From NCBI RefSeq assembly GCF_032583975.1, contig NZ_JAWHTF010000004.1: 64,000 nt of DNA. One strand, 5' to 3'. Under the pieces are notes generated by a model. The model was not told the origin of the DNA. It saw only the letters and a list, made by a program, of their open reading frames with translations, and did no database searches. This DNA is from Gilvirhabdus luticola. Lineage in GTDB: Bacteria > Bacteroidota > Bacteroidia > Flavobacteriales > Flavobacteriaceae. The translations under genes were made by a program, and so were the position numbers. This document shows positions 25,767-34,293 of the stretch, piece after piece (position 1 is the stretch's first letter; the number at the start of each line of letters is the position of its first letter).

Positions 25767-26921
25767 TTATTTTAGTTTTAGTGAGAAATATTCACGATTT
25801 AGCAAAACGAAATCGTTTTCGTAGCCTTCAGAAATGGAATCAAAATTTACGGTTTCAACAATTGTTCCATTGGCATCTACAAACTTATGTCCATAAAAAT
25901 TTTCAAGATTTGAAATTTTTTCAATTTTTGGCGTAAAATTTACTTTTCCATCAATTAATTCCTCTTTATACAATATACCTACATCAGATATTAACTTTTC
26001 ATAAGGATCTATTAAAGCATTTTTTATAATAATATCAAAAAAGTTTTTTTGATTTAAAGGAATATCAAAATATAGAGAATGTTTATTTCCGTCTATTTTA
26101 TTATTTGCAATATAACTTAAAGCGATTATATATGATTGAAATATAAATTCTCTAGTAATTTCTCTATCATAATCATTTGCATAATGACCAGCCTCAAACA
26201 ATATAGTCGAAACTCCCAAATTTTGAAAAGTATCTCCAACACAGTTAATATTAAAGGTGTCATCATATATACCAATCTGGTTAGGAATTTGAATCTGTAG
26301 AAATCCATTCATTTCGCAAATAACTTCCATGGCAATTTTTCTATTGGTCGTAACGGTACATTCTTCGTCCTGAGAAGGAGCTAAAAATGATACAGTTGCT
26401 GATTTACTTGTATTTCCAGCGCCAAAGATTGTACGCTGACCATGTAAATTAAAGCAAAAATTAGGTTGAAATTCTTCAAAAGTTTTACGAAGAACAATAC
26501 TTTCTGGTTGTGATAAATCTTGTGCGTCCCTGTTCAAATCTATCTGATTCGCATTTACTCTTGTATACGCTTTTGCACCGTCGGGATTAAGGATTGGAAT
26601 TATTAAAAGAGTGCAATTCTTTACAATAGAATCTAAATCATCAACTTTATTGGCAAATGCATTTAATAAATCAAAAATAGCCTTTGTGGTAGTAGATTCA
26701 TTCCCGTGCATTTGAGACCACATCAAAATTTTCCTTTTGCCTTGACCAACACGAACAGAGTAAATAGGAGCTTCGTTAACAGAATTTCCAATATGAGAAA
26801 CTTGAAAATGGCCTTTTAATTTTTCTAGTAAAGGCAATATATGATCGTTACTAATATATCGGCCAAAAAGTGTTCTTTCTTTATTGTTGTTAAAGATCAG
26901 TTTTATTCGTTCTACTTGCAT
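25767..26921 (-). CDS. M14-family zinc carboxypeptidase
   Basis: 384 residues from the ATG at 26921. Zinc ligands: HGNES (HxxE) near residue 71 and the later His in FNLHGQ; the substrate-binding Asn-Arg is in DLNRDA and the catalytic Glu in FEAGHYAND. No signal peptide, so cytoplasmic unless exported by another route. The C-terminal ~100 residues are a small beta domain often seen in this subfamily. It likely trims peptides or amide-linked side chains. A longer N-terminus from 26951 would include promoter box 26939-26946. Divergent from the XRE regulator at 27201. Confidence 0.88.
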   Translation of the reverse strand: MQVERIKLIFNNNKERTLFGRYISNDHILPLLEKLKGHFQVSHIGNSVNEAPIYSVRVGQGKRKILMWSQMHGNESTTTKAIFDLLNAFANKVDDLDSIVKNCTLLIIPILNPDGAKAYTRVNANQIDLNRDAQDLSQPESIVLRKTFEEFQPNFCFNLHGQRTIFGAGNTSKSATVSFLAPSQDEECTVTTNRKIAMEVICEMNGFLQIQIPNQIGIYDDTFNINCVGDTFQNLGVSTILFEAGHYANDYDREITREFIFQSYIIALSYIANNKIDGNKHSLYFDIPLNQKNFFDIIIKNALIDPYEKLISDVGILYKEELIDGKVNFTPKIEKISNLENFYGHKFVDANGTIVETVNFDSISEGYENDFVLLNREYFSLKLK

Positions 26922-26936
26922 TAAATAAAGTTGGAA

Positions 26937-26970
26937 TACAAATGTAAACATTTACTATTTTACATTTGTA
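26937..26970. repeat. 12-bp inverted repeat, probable operator between the M14 and XRE genes
   Basis: Arms TACAAATGTAAA (26937-26948) and TTTACATTTGTA (26959-26970) are perfect complements with a 10-base spacer. Each arm contains a TAnnTTTG box on opposite strands; the minus-strand one (26939-26946, TACATTTG) is well placed for the M14 gene, 17 bases from its ATG. The octamer TGTAAACA occurs at 26943-26950, 26967-26974 and 27002-27009, and its inverted core GTTTACA at 27194-27200. Confidence 0.6.
26939..26946 (-). promoter_or_regulatory. Promoter -7 box TACATTTG for the M14 peptidase
   Basis: Exact TAnnTTTG match, 17 bases from the ATG at 26921, embedded in the left arm of the inverted repeat. 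A protein bound to the repeat would cover the promoter. Confidence 0.5.
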
Positions 26971-27162
26971 AACATCAATTAAAGCGTTTAGTGTTCAGTT
27001 TTGTAAACAAAAGCCAGCATTTGTTAACGAAATTTAATGTGATTAATATTTTGAACTTTATATTATTGTTTTTCAGTATATTATCATTATTTATATAAAG
27101 TTTTAAGTTATTTGTACTATATAATTTTTATACTATTTTGCACTGTTTATCGTTTTAAAAAG

Positions 27163-27170
27163 TACTTTTG
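27163..27170 (+). promoter_or_regulatory. Promoter for the XRE regulator (TTTG / TACTTTTG)
   Basis: -7 box TACTTTTG at 27163-27170 and a TTTG at 27137-27140 as -33, spacer 22 bases. Predicted transcript start near 27176, 25 bases before the ATG at 27201. It excludes the in-frame TTG at 27168 as start. Confidence 0.6.
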
Positions 27171-27200
27171 TACTTAAAATTAACTAACAGATGGTTTACA

Positions 27201-27554
27201 ATGATAAACAATGATGCTTTTGCTAAAAGACTTCAAAAAGTTATTGACTACTATGGTGAATCGTCCTCCTCTTTTGCTGAAAAAATTGGAGTACAACGTT
27301 CAAGTATTTCTCACATACTTTCTGGCAGAAATAAACCAAGTTTAGATTTTGTTTTAAAAATTCTTTCCTCTTATCCAGAAGTTGAAATGTATTGGCTTTT
27401 AAATGGTAAAGGAGTCTTCCCTACTAATTCGGGAAAAGAAATTTCAATTCTATCAAAAACAAACAGTTCAAAAAATAGAATTGAAAAAAGTAAAGTTATT
27501 AATAGAATAGTGATTTTTTATTCTGATGGAAGCTTCGAGGATTTCGAAAAATAA
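27201..27554 (+). CDS. XRE-family helix-turn-helix regulator (CI-repressor-like)
   Basis: 117 residues from the ATG at 27201. Residues about 3-65 form the five-helix DNA-binding domain with the recognition region SSSFAEKIGVQRSSISHILS and RNKPSLDFVLKIL. EMYWLLNGKGVF is the segment common in Bacteroidota XRE proteins. The C-terminal 40 residues are polar with no ligand domain, so it may be a constitutive DNA binder. It lies divergent from the M14 peptidase; the intergenic region is full of inverted repeats and TGTAAACA copies, one abutting its own ATG, which suggests autoregulation. Confidence 0.85.
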   Translation: MINNDAFAKRLQKVIDYYGESSSSFAEKIGVQRSSISHILSGRNKPSLDFVLKILSSYPEVEMYWLLNGKGVFPTNSGKEISILSKTNSSKNRIEKSKVINRIVIFYSDGSFEDFEK

Positions 27555-27567
27555 GCTATTACTTTAG

Positions 27568-27575
27568 TAGATTTG
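27568..27575 (+). promoter_or_regulatory. Promoter -7 box TAGATTTG for the small lipoprotein
   Basis: Exact TAnnTTTG match 16 bases upstream of the ATG at 27592. TTTC at 27542-27545 is a poor -33. The box lies in the 37-base gap behind the XRE gene, so the lipoprotein need not be cotranscribed with it. Confidence 0.5.
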
Positions 27576-27591
27576 CCTAAAATTAAAGTAA

Positions 27592-27960
27592 ATGAAATAT
27601 TTATTGCTATTATTGGTTTTGATTAGTTTTTCAGGCTGTTATCAAGTAGAGCGTAATTGTAATCTTTACAAAAATGGAAGTTTTTATAGTGAAATTGTCA
27701 TTGATGGTATTACTTACACTTCCAGATTTAAACGCACTGATAATCTGCAAGTAGAGGTTTTTGAAGATAAAATAGATTCCTCCAATGTAAGATGGATTAA
27801 CGATTGTGAGATGATTTTTAAAACAATTAATCCGAAAAATAGGATTGAAAAAAAAGATGTTCACTTGAAAATACTAACTACAACAGATTCGTCATACACA
27901 TTTGAGTATTCATATGTTGGAGAATCTAAAAAACAGAAGGGTATTGCTTATACAAATTAA
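27592..27960 (+). CDS. Small lipoprotein of unknown function
   Basis: 122 residues. Signal peptide MKYLLLLLVLISFSGC with lipobox FSGC, Cys at residue 16. After processing about 106 residues remain, predicted beta-rich (EIVIDGITYTSRF, FEYSYVG). Three further Cys residues could form a disulfide. No known domain is visible. It is convergent with the membrane-anchored protein at 27957, overlapping its 3' end by 4 bases. Likely sits in the inner leaflet of the outer membrane; role unknown. Confidence 0.8.
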   Translation: MKYLLLLLVLISFSGCYQVERNCNLYKNGSFYSEIVIDGITYTSRFKRTDNLQVEVFEDKIDSSNVRWINDCEMIFKTINPKNRIEKKDVHLKILTTTDSSYTFEYSYVGESKKQKGIAYTN

Positions 27961-28457
27961 TAAAGTGGATATAGAAAAGACTCAACTACCCTAAATTTCA
28001 ATTCTCTTTTTTCTGTAATTTGATAGGTTATAAACATTTCTCCCCAAAATTGTCCGTCGGAAAAATCGGCTATTATCCATTTATGATTTAATAGTTTTAC
28101 AGTGTTAATAAGCATTTTGCCACCATCTTCGGAACTATATGGAATCAAAGGATGTTCACCTTTTGAAATATTAAGCTGATATAACTCATCTTTTATGAAA
28201 GGAATCAACTCATCAACATTATAACCATCTCTTTCAAAATATGAGATAGCGTCTTCATTTCTATCAAGGTTAAAATGCGATAATTCTAAAATATCATCTT
28301 CTAGAGTTGTGACAGAGTCTTTGAGTTTTTCTATTTCATTTTTTAAAGATTCCGTTTGTTTTATACTTTCTTCGTGAATTCCTTTAAAATTAACATACTG
28401 AAATAAAATTAACAGCACAGAAAAAATAAACAAATACATAAAAATTTTATTCTTCAT
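27957..28457 (-). CDS. Membrane-anchored coiled-coil protein of unknown function
   Basis: 166 residues. One N-terminal span (IFMYLFIFSVLLILFQYV), then a coiled coil at about residues 33-60 (KNEIEKLKDSVTTLEDDIL) and a C-terminal globular part with WIIADFSDGQFWGEMFITY. The topology suggests a periplasm-facing domain. Its ATG shares one base with the stop of the MBL hydrolase (TAATG), so it is translated after it. I do not recognise the family, and the pairing with the hydrolase is the only functional hint. Confidence 0.8.
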   Translation of the reverse strand: MKNKIFMYLFIFSVLLILFQYVNFKGIHEESIKQTESLKNEIEKLKDSVTTLEDDILELSHFNLDRNEDAISYFERDGYNVDELIPFIKDELYQLNISKGEHPLIPYSSEDGGKMLINTVKLLNHKWIIADFSDGQFWGEMFITYQITEKRELKFRVVESFLYPLY

Positions 28458-29218
28458 TATATCGTAATTTGTAAGTTATCGTAGGCTAAAAAGACATTTC
28501 TTGGTAAAGTTGATTGCACTTCTTTGTGAAACCCAAGTAGATGGCTAATATGGGTGAGATAGGTGGTTTCAGGATTTACTTTATTTACAAACTCCAAAGC
28601 CTCCTTTAAATTAAAATGAGATTCATGGGGTTCATGCCTTAAAGCATTAATAACTAGAACTTTTACTCCTTTAATTTTTTCTATCTCATTGTCTACGACC
28701 GTTTTCATATCAGTTAAATATGCAAAATCATTAAACTTAAACCCGTAAACAGAAAGTTGATTATGAAATCCTTTTATTGGTATAATATCTATATTCCCTA
28801 ATGTAAATGACTTATTGTTTATTTTGTTTTGTTTCACACTTGGAGCACCAGGATATTTATTTTTCTCTGTAAAAATATAGCCAAAACGCCTTTTTAAAGA
28901 TTTTAAGACACGTTTTTTTGCATATATTGGAATATTACCTTGTCTGTAGAAAAACGGTCTAATATCGTCTAAACCAGCGGTATGATCCGCATGTTCATGT
29001 GTAAATAAAATGCCATCAATTTTTTTGCAATTTGCATTGAGCATTTGCTGTCTAAAATCTGGACCGCAATCAACAACATAGGAATAGTTATCCCATTCTA
29101 CAAGTACAGATACTCTTAATCTTTTATCCTTTATATCATCGCTTAAACAAACAGGGTGCGTACTACCAATTACTGGAATTCCTTGTGATGTTCCTGTTCC
29201 GAGAAATGTGATTTTCAT
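28457..29218 (-). CDS. MBL-fold metallo-hydrolase (PhnP-like phosphodiesterase)
   Basis: 253 residues. The metal motif THEHADHTAGL, then further His in HEPHESH and the C-terminal LTHISHLLGFH, follow the PhnP/RNase Z-like branch. The N-terminal GTGTSQGIPVIG loop and the Cys in HPVC are typical of this branch. Members hydrolyse cyclic phosphodiesters such as phosphoribosyl 1,2-cyclic phosphate; no phn genes are near, so the natural substrate is open. It is divergent from the transhydrogenase operon across a region with a long hairpin. Confidence 0.88.
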   Translation of the reverse strand: MKITFLGTGTSQGIPVIGSTHPVCLSDDIKDKRLRVSVLVEWDNYSYVVDCGPDFRQQMLNANCKKIDGILFTHEHADHTAGLDDIRPFFYRQGNIPIYAKKRVLKSLKRRFGYIFTEKNKYPGAPSVKQNKINNKSFTLGNIDIIPIKGFHNQLSVYGFKFNDFAYLTDMKTVVDNEIEKIKGVKVLVINALRHEPHESHFNLKEALEFVNKVNPETTYLTHISHLLGFHKEVQSTLPRNVFLAYDNLQITI

Positions 29219-29274
29219 AGATTTCTAACCAAAAGAGCTTTAAATGTTACGAATATTATAAAAATACTTTAATT

Positions 29275-29305
29275 TCATAGAACATTTTTTTAAAATGTTC
29301 TATGA
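29275..29305. repeat. 14-bp perfect hairpin/inverted repeat upstream of pntAA
   Basis: Arms TCATAGAACATTTT (29275-29288) and AAAATGTTCTATGA (29292-29305) are perfect complements around TTT. It sits between divergent genes (MBL hydrolase ATG at 29218, pntAA ATG at 29387) and has no T-run after either arm, so a terminator is unlikely. An operator for a dimeric regulator or a leader hairpin fits better. Confidence 0.7.
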
Positions 29306-29386
29306 TTAAACTATTAAGATGATAAAAATCAGATTTTATAGTTTATTTTAATTTTAAATTTACAGATAACATAAATAAAATATAAA

Positions 29387-30511
29387 ATGAACATAGGGGT
29401 TTTAAAAGAAACACAAAAAGGTGAAAGACGTGTTTCTATTACGCCAAAGATAGCTGAACAACTTAAAAATAAGGGTTTTGAGGTTTTTATCGAAGAAGAT
29501 TCTGGTATAAAGTCATCATATAAAAACTCTGATTATAGTAAATCTGGAGCGCAAATTAGAACTAAAGAAGACATTTTTAAAAACGCTGATGTATTGATTA
29601 AAATTAATCCTTTTGATAATAGTGAAATTGATCTTCTAAAAAAGGGACAGATTATTATAGCTCAACTATTCCATAAATCACATCCAAAAGAAATGCAACA
29701 TATTTCTCAAGTTGGAGCAACAGCATTCTCAATGGATGCTATGCCAAGAATATCAAGAGCACAAGATATGGACGTGTTAAGCTCTCAAAGTAATTTGGCT
29801 GGTTATAAGGCTGTTATTTTAGGAGCCTATGAGATGACGAAAATATTTCCTTTAATGATGACTGCTGCCGGAACCATTACGCCATCTAGAGTATTAATTT
29901 ATGGTGTTGGAGTAGCTGGTTTACAAGCTATTGCTACAGCCAAAAGATTAGGAGCAATTGTCGAGGCCACAGATATTAGATTAGAGACCAAAGAACAAAC
30001 AGAGTCGCTTGGTGCAAAATTTATTACTGTAAACAATGAGGATGAAGGAGAAGATATGAATAGTGTTTATGCAAAAGTAGCTTCAGAAGATTATGCACGT
30101 CGCCAGCAAAAAGCTGTTAACAAATCATTATTCCAAGCCGATTTGGTTATCACAACAGCAATGGTCCCTGGAAGAAGATCGCCTGTATTAATTAAAGAAG
30201 ATCAGGTAAAACAAATGAAAAATGGTGCTGTAATCATCGATTTAGCTGCAGCTCAAGGGGGAAATTGTGAGCTAAGCGAATTTAATAAAACAGTTGTAAA
30301 ACATGGTGTAAAAATTATTGGAACAACGATTGCGCCAGAGAGTGTATCTACAAATGCAAGCGATCTATATGCAAAGAATATGTATAATTATTTGATTCAT
30401 TTAACCGATGATAATCAATTTAAATGGGATTTAAAAGATGAAATTACTGATGAAACCTTAATAGTATTTAACGGAGAGATTAGACAAAACGGAAAAACAG
30501 AAGAAATATGA
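29387..30511 (+). CDS. pntAA: NAD(P) transhydrogenase subunit alpha, soluble domain I
   Basis: 374 residues. NAD(H)-binding domain I of the proton-pumping transhydrogenase that makes NADPH from NADH at the inner membrane. MDAMPRISRAQDMDVLSSQS and GVGVAGLQAIATAKRLGA are the signature and Rossmann loop; the RQQ of the mobile-loop region is present (DYARRQQKAV). This is the split form in which domain I ends before the membrane helices, which are encoded by the next gene. ATGA overlap with pntAB. A TAAATTTA at 29355-29362 is a near -7 match. Confidence 0.94.
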   Translation: MNIGVLKETQKGERRVSITPKIAEQLKNKGFEVFIEEDSGIKSSYKNSDYSKSGAQIRTKEDIFKNADVLIKINPFDNSEIDLLKKGQIIIAQLFHKSHPKEMQHISQVGATAFSMDAMPRISRAQDMDVLSSQSNLAGYKAVILGAYEMTKIFPLMMTAAGTITPSRVLIYGVGVAGLQAIATAKRLGAIVEATDIRLETKEQTESLGAKFITVNNEDEGEDMNSVYAKVASEDYARRQQKAVNKSLFQADLVITTAMVPGRRSPVLIKEDQVKQMKNGAVIIDLAAAQGGNCELSEFNKTVVKHGVKIIGTTIAPESVSTNASDLYAKNMYNYLIHLTDDNQFKWDLKDEITDETLIVFNGEIRQNGKTEEI

Positions 30512-30816
30512 CAGAATTTATAGAATTTATAAGTAGCAATCTTCAAATGATTTATATCGTAATCTTGATGATTTTTGTGGGTGTAGAAGTAATTGGTCAT
30601 GTGCCAGCAGTATTGCATACTCCTTTAATGTCAGGGGCAAATGCAATACATGGGGTTGTTATAATTGGTGCAATATTAGTTATGCTAGGTGCTGACATTG
30701 ATAATATACTAGCTCAAGCATTAGGTTTTGTAGCTGTTTTACTTGGTACATTAAATGTGGTTGGAGGATTTGTAGTAACCGACCGCATGTTAGAAATGTT
30801 TAAAAAGAAAAAATAA
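30508..30816 (+). CDS. pntAB: NAD(P) transhydrogenase subunit alpha part 2 (membrane)
   Basis: 102 residues with three hydrophobic spans, the separate membrane piece of the alpha subunit (domain II). HVPAVLHTPLMSGANAIHGV is the conserved loop of the family, and GALNVVGGFVVTDRML-type sequence ends the domain. It overlaps pntAA by 4 bases and pntB by one base, so all three subunits are translationally coupled. Works only as part of the alpha-beta proton channel. Confidence 0.94.
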   Translation: MTEFIEFISSNLQMIYIVILMIFVGVEVIGHVPAVLHTPLMSGANAIHGVVIIGAILVMLGADIDNILAQALGFVAVLLGTLNVVGGFVVTDRMLEMFKKKK

Positions 30817-32210
30817 TGGAATACATTTTCAGTTTAGAGTTTATATATATAGTAGCATCTATAACCTATATTTTAGGTTTAAAGATGTTAGGTCATCCAG
30901 AAACTGCAAGAAGAGGTAATTTAATTGCTGCTGCAGGAATGACTTTAGCAATTTTTGGCACATTATTTTTATATCAAGGTGAAGTATCTGATCAAATATA
31001 TATCTTAATTGGTATTGCTATTTTTATCGGTACAATTATAGGCTGGGCTGTTGCTAAAAAAGTAGACATGACCAAAATGCCAGAATTAGTTTCTATGTTT
31101 AACGGTATGGGCGGAGCCAGCGCTGCGTTAATTGGTCTAATTGAATATCACCATTATACAGGAGATACATTGTCAATATTCACAATCATTGCAGGAATGA
31201 TTATTGGTAGTGTGTCATTTTCAGGAAGTATGATTGCTTGGGCAAAGCTTAACGGGACTCTAAATAAACCACTCCGATTACCTAAATACAATATTCTAAA
31301 CAATGTGTTCTTATTGACAATGCTAGCCTTCGGTGCTTTTATGATTATAAATGACAGCGATAGCCAATTATACTTGTATATACTATTCCTTGCTGCTTTG
31401 GTTTATGGTGTTTTATTTGTTTTACCTATTGGTGGCGCAGATATGCCAGTTGTCATATCTCTGCTAAATTCTTTTACTGGTTTAGCTGCTGCTTTTGCTG
31501 GATTTTTATATGGAAACATGGTCATGCTTACTGGAGGTATTTTAGTGGGATCCGCTGGAACAATATTAACACTTGCAATGTGTAAAGCAATGAACAGGCC
31601 ATTGTCCAATGTCATATTTGGTGCTTTTGGAGAAGGCAATATTTCAACTGTTTCTCAAGAAGGTAATAAAATTATGGGAGTTATTAAAGAAGCTTCTCCA
31701 AGTGACGTCGCTATTTTAATGAATTATTCTCAAAATGTCATTATAGTTCCAGGATACGGTCTGGCAGTTGCTCAAGCACAACATGTCATTCATGAACTAG
31801 AACAGCTATTAGAAAGCAAAGGTATAGAAGTTAAATATGCTATTCATCCAGTCGCAGGAAGAATGCCAGGTCATATGAATGTCTTATTGGCTGAAACAAA
31901 TGTAGAATATGATAAGCTAGTTGAAATGGAAAATATTAACTCCGAATTTCCTAATACAGATGTCGTATTTGTAGTTGGTGCTAATGATGTGGTTAATCCT
32001 GCAGCACATAATGATCCGTCAAGTCCAATTTATGGAATGCCTATTTTAGATGTAGAAAATGCCAAGCATATTATTGTAAACAAACGCAGTATGAAACCAG
32101 GTTATGCTGGTATTGAAAACGAACTGTTTTATAACTCTAAAACTTCAATGCTTTTCGGAGATGCCAAAGCTTCAATACAAGCTATTATTGCTGAAATAAA
32201 AGAAATGTAA
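30816..32210 (+). CDS. pntB: NAD(P) transhydrogenase subunit beta
   Basis: 464 residues. About eight or nine membrane spans in the first 280 residues carry the proton path, followed by the NADP(H)-binding domain III (IIVPGYGLAVAQAQH, then HPVAGRMPGHMNVLLAE and GANDVVNPAA). Length and motifs match intact PntB. Last gene of the pnt operon. The complete set implies proton-motive-force-driven NADPH supply, useful for biosynthesis and peroxide defence. Confidence 0.95.
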   Translation: MEYIFSLEFIYIVASITYILGLKMLGHPETARRGNLIAAAGMTLAIFGTLFLYQGEVSDQIYILIGIAIFIGTIIGWAVAKKVDMTKMPELVSMFNGMGGASAALIGLIEYHHYTGDTLSIFTIIAGMIIGSVSFSGSMIAWAKLNGTLNKPLRLPKYNILNNVFLLTMLAFGAFMIINDSDSQLYLYILFLAALVYGVLFVLPIGGADMPVVISLLNSFTGLAAAFAGFLYGNMVMLTGGILVGSAGTILTLAMCKAMNRPLSNVIFGAFGEGNISTVSQEGNKIMGVIKEASPSDVAILMNYSQNVIIVPGYGLAVAQAQHVIHELEQLLESKGIEVKYAIHPVAGRMPGHMNVLLAETNVEYDKLVEMENINSEFPNTDVVFVVGANDVVNPAAHNDPSSPIYGMPILDVENAKHIIVNKRSMKPGYAGIENELFYNSKTSMLFGDAKASIQAIIAEIKEM

Positions 32211-32277
32211 ACTTTTCGTTTTAAAAAACATTATACACTCTTTAGCTTAATTTTTAATTTAAAAGATCTTTTTTTTC

Positions 32278-32285
32278 TATTTTTG
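32278..32285 (+). promoter_or_regulatory. Promoter -7 box TATTTTTG for the gene at 32303
   Basis: Exact TAnnTTTG match 17 bases upstream of the ATG. It separates this gene from the pnt operon, whose stop lies 68 bases further upstream. Confidence 0.5.
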
Positions 32286-32302
32286 TTCCAACAAAAACGG
32301 AT

Positions 32303-33799
32303 ATGGCTATTACTAAAAGAAATGATAATGAAATTACTATAAAAGGTGATAAAAAAATTGATGATATCCCTTCACTAAAAACCAAAGCGCTTAAGATAAA
32401 TCTTAACGATAATATCTATGGCACATTTGCCGAAATTGGTGCTGGTCAGGAAACTGTTCGGCATTTTTTTAGAGCTGGTGGTGGCTCTGGAACAATTGCA
32501 AAAGCCATGTCAGCCTATGATAAAGACTTTAGTGACGCTATTTATGGCATTGAAGATGATAAGCGTTATGTTACTGAATCTCGGTTAAGAAAAATGTTAA
32601 ATCACGAGGTAAACCTTATTGAAGAACGCATTACTAGAGATAAGCACCCCAATAAAATTTTCTTTGCTTTTGCTAATACAGTTGCAACAATTGATTTTGC
32701 AAAACAATTTAAAGGTCACGGTTGGGTAGGTATAAAATATCAAATTGAGGCCAATCAGGAATATAATGATATTGTATTGCATGTTCGTTTTAAAGAAACC
32801 GATGCGCGTTTGCAACAAGAAACATTAGGTATTTTAGGAACTAATTTAATTTATGGTGCATTTTATAAGTACAATGAGCCAAAAAAATTATTACGATACT
32901 TATATGATCATTTACATAAAGACCAATTAGAAATTGATACTGTTAACTTTTCTGGTCCTATTTTTAAAGATGTAGATAATAGATTAATGAGTTTACAATT
33001 GGTTAAAAATGGTATGACCGATGCTGTAATGTTTGATCCAGACGGCAATAATGTTCTGCCTGCAAGTGCTTTGTACAAAAAAAATATTTTAGCACTTCGC
33101 GGAAGTTTTAGACCAGTAACCAAGGTAAATATGGATATGTATGAAAAATCATATAAAATGTTTATTAGCGAAAACAAGGTTGATGAAGAAAATACCCAGG
33201 TTCTCTTCGAAATTACATTATCTAATTTACGTGCCGAAGGTGAAATTGATGAACAAGACTTCATGGATAGAGCTGATTTATTATGTTCTTTAGGTCAAAC
33301 GGTATTAATTTCAAATTTTAGAGAATATTATAAACTCGTTGAATACTTTTCGCTTTATAGTAAAAACAGAATGGGACTTGTAATGGGTGTCAACAATTTA
33401 GTAGATGTATTTGACGAAAAATATTATCGCCATTTGAGTGGTGGAATATTAGAAGCGTTTGGTAAGTTGTTTTTTAAAGATTTAAAAGTGTATCTCTATC
33501 CTATGATTGATACAGAAACTGGTGAATTAGTTACAAGTGAAAATATCAAAGTACATCCAAGGATGAAAGAATTGTACAAGTTCTTTAAATATAATGGTAA
33601 AGTAATTGATGTTAAAGATTATGATGCTAGTGTTTTAAATATATTTTCTCGTGAGATTTTTCAATTAATCGCTGATGGTAAAGCAGGATGGAAAGACATG
33701 CTTCCAGAAGGTATTGCAGATATAATAAAAGACTACCGTATGTTTGGTTACACAAGAAAGCCAATGATTTTAAACAAAAAAATAAGACATAAAAGATAA
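32303..33799 (+). CDS. Conserved cytoplasmic protein of unknown function (~500 residues)
   Basis: 498 residues, no signal peptide or membrane span. Striking conserved-looking segments are GTFAEIGAGQETVRHFFRAGG near residue 40, FFAFANTVAT near 115 and GPIFKDVDNRLMSLQLVKNG near 215. I have a general memory of this family in Bacteroidota and cyanobacteria with unstable names such as adenylyltransferase or TonB receptor; nothing in the sequence shows an HxGH nucleotidyltransferase motif or a barrel. It has its own promoter box. Ends 13 bases before the convergent bcp gene. Function not assigned. Confidence 0.85.
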   Translation: MAITKRNDNEITIKGDKKIDDIPSLKTKALKINLNDNIYGTFAEIGAGQETVRHFFRAGGGSGTIAKAMSAYDKDFSDAIYGIEDDKRYVTESRLRKMLNHEVNLIEERITRDKHPNKIFFAFANTVATIDFAKQFKGHGWVGIKYQIEANQEYNDIVLHVRFKETDARLQQETLGILGTNLIYGAFYKYNEPKKLLRYLYDHLHKDQLEIDTVNFSGPIFKDVDNRLMSLQLVKNGMTDAVMFDPDGNNVLPASALYKKNILALRGSFRPVTKVNMDMYEKSYKMFISENKVDEENTQVLFEITLSNLRAEGEIDEQDFMDRADLLCSLGQTVLISNFREYYKLVEYFSLYSKNRMGLVMGVNNLVDVFDEKYYRHLSGGILEAFGKLFFKDLKVYLYPMIDTETGELVTSENIKVHPRMKELYKFFKYNGKVIDVKDYDASVLNIFSREIFQLIADGKAGWKDMLPEGIADIIKDYRMFGYTRKPMILNKKIRHKR

Positions 33800-33812
33800 T
33801 TCGATCTTTATA

Positions 33813-34265
33813 TTATTCCAATACTTGTAAGGCGTGTTCTTTAGATTTCACTTTATTTATAATTTTTGTAATCACACCTAGTTCGTCAATTACAAAAGTT
33901 ATACGATGTATTCCATCAAAAGTACGGCCCATAAATTTTTTAGGTCCCCAAACTTCAAAAGCATTAATCATGGTTTTATCAACATCAGCAATCAAAGGGT
34001 ATTGAAAATTATACTTCTTTTTAAAATTATTTTGTCTTTTTTGAGTATCTGCACTTACTCCTAAAATCTCATACCCATAATCTTTCAATATTTTATAATT
34101 GTCTCTTAAATTACAAGCCTCTGTAGTACAGGTAGGCGTATTGGCTTTTGGGTAGAAAAAAACAACTAATTTTTTTCCTTTATAATCTGACAACGAAACA
34201 ACATTTCCTTGTTCATCTTTAGCTTTAAAATCTGGAGCCTTATCTCCTACTTTTAATGTGGTCAT
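33813..34265 (-). CDS. bcp: Thioredoxin-dependent thiol peroxidase (BCP/PrxQ)
   Basis: 150 residues from the ATG at 34265. Reduces hydroperoxides with thioredoxin, cytoplasmic. The peroxidatic Cys is in NTPTCTTEAC and the resolving Cys lies five residues later, the alpha2-alpha3 pattern of PrxQ. The start is fixed by the promoter box TACATTTG at 34286-34293; a Met 81 bases upstream would lie beyond it and inside nth. Divergent from nth with overlapping promoter regions. Confidence 0.93.
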   Translation of the reverse strand: MTTLKVGDKAPDFKAKDEQGNVVSLSDYKGKKLVVFFYPKANTPTCTTEACNLRDNYKILKDYGYEILGVSADTQKRQNNFKKKYNFQYPLIADVDKTMINAFEVWGPKKFMGRTFDGIHRITFVIDELGVITKIINKVKSKEHALQVLE

Positions 34266-34271
34266 ATTTCT

Positions 34272-34279
34272 TAACTTTG
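34272..34279 (+). promoter_or_regulatory. Promoter -7 box TAACTTTG for nth
   Basis: Exact TAnnTTTG match 20 bases upstream of the nth ATG at 34300. It lies 6 bases from the oppositely oriented bcp box, so only one polymerase can occupy the region at a time. Confidence 0.55.
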
Positions 34280-34285
34280 CCAATG

Positions 34286-34293
34286 CAAATGTA
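34286..34293 (-). promoter_or_regulatory. Promoter -7 box TACATTTG for bcp
   Basis: Exact TAnnTTTG match on the minus strand, 20 bases upstream of the bcp ATG at 34265. The bcp -33 region would lie inside the nth coding start. Confidence 0.55.
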
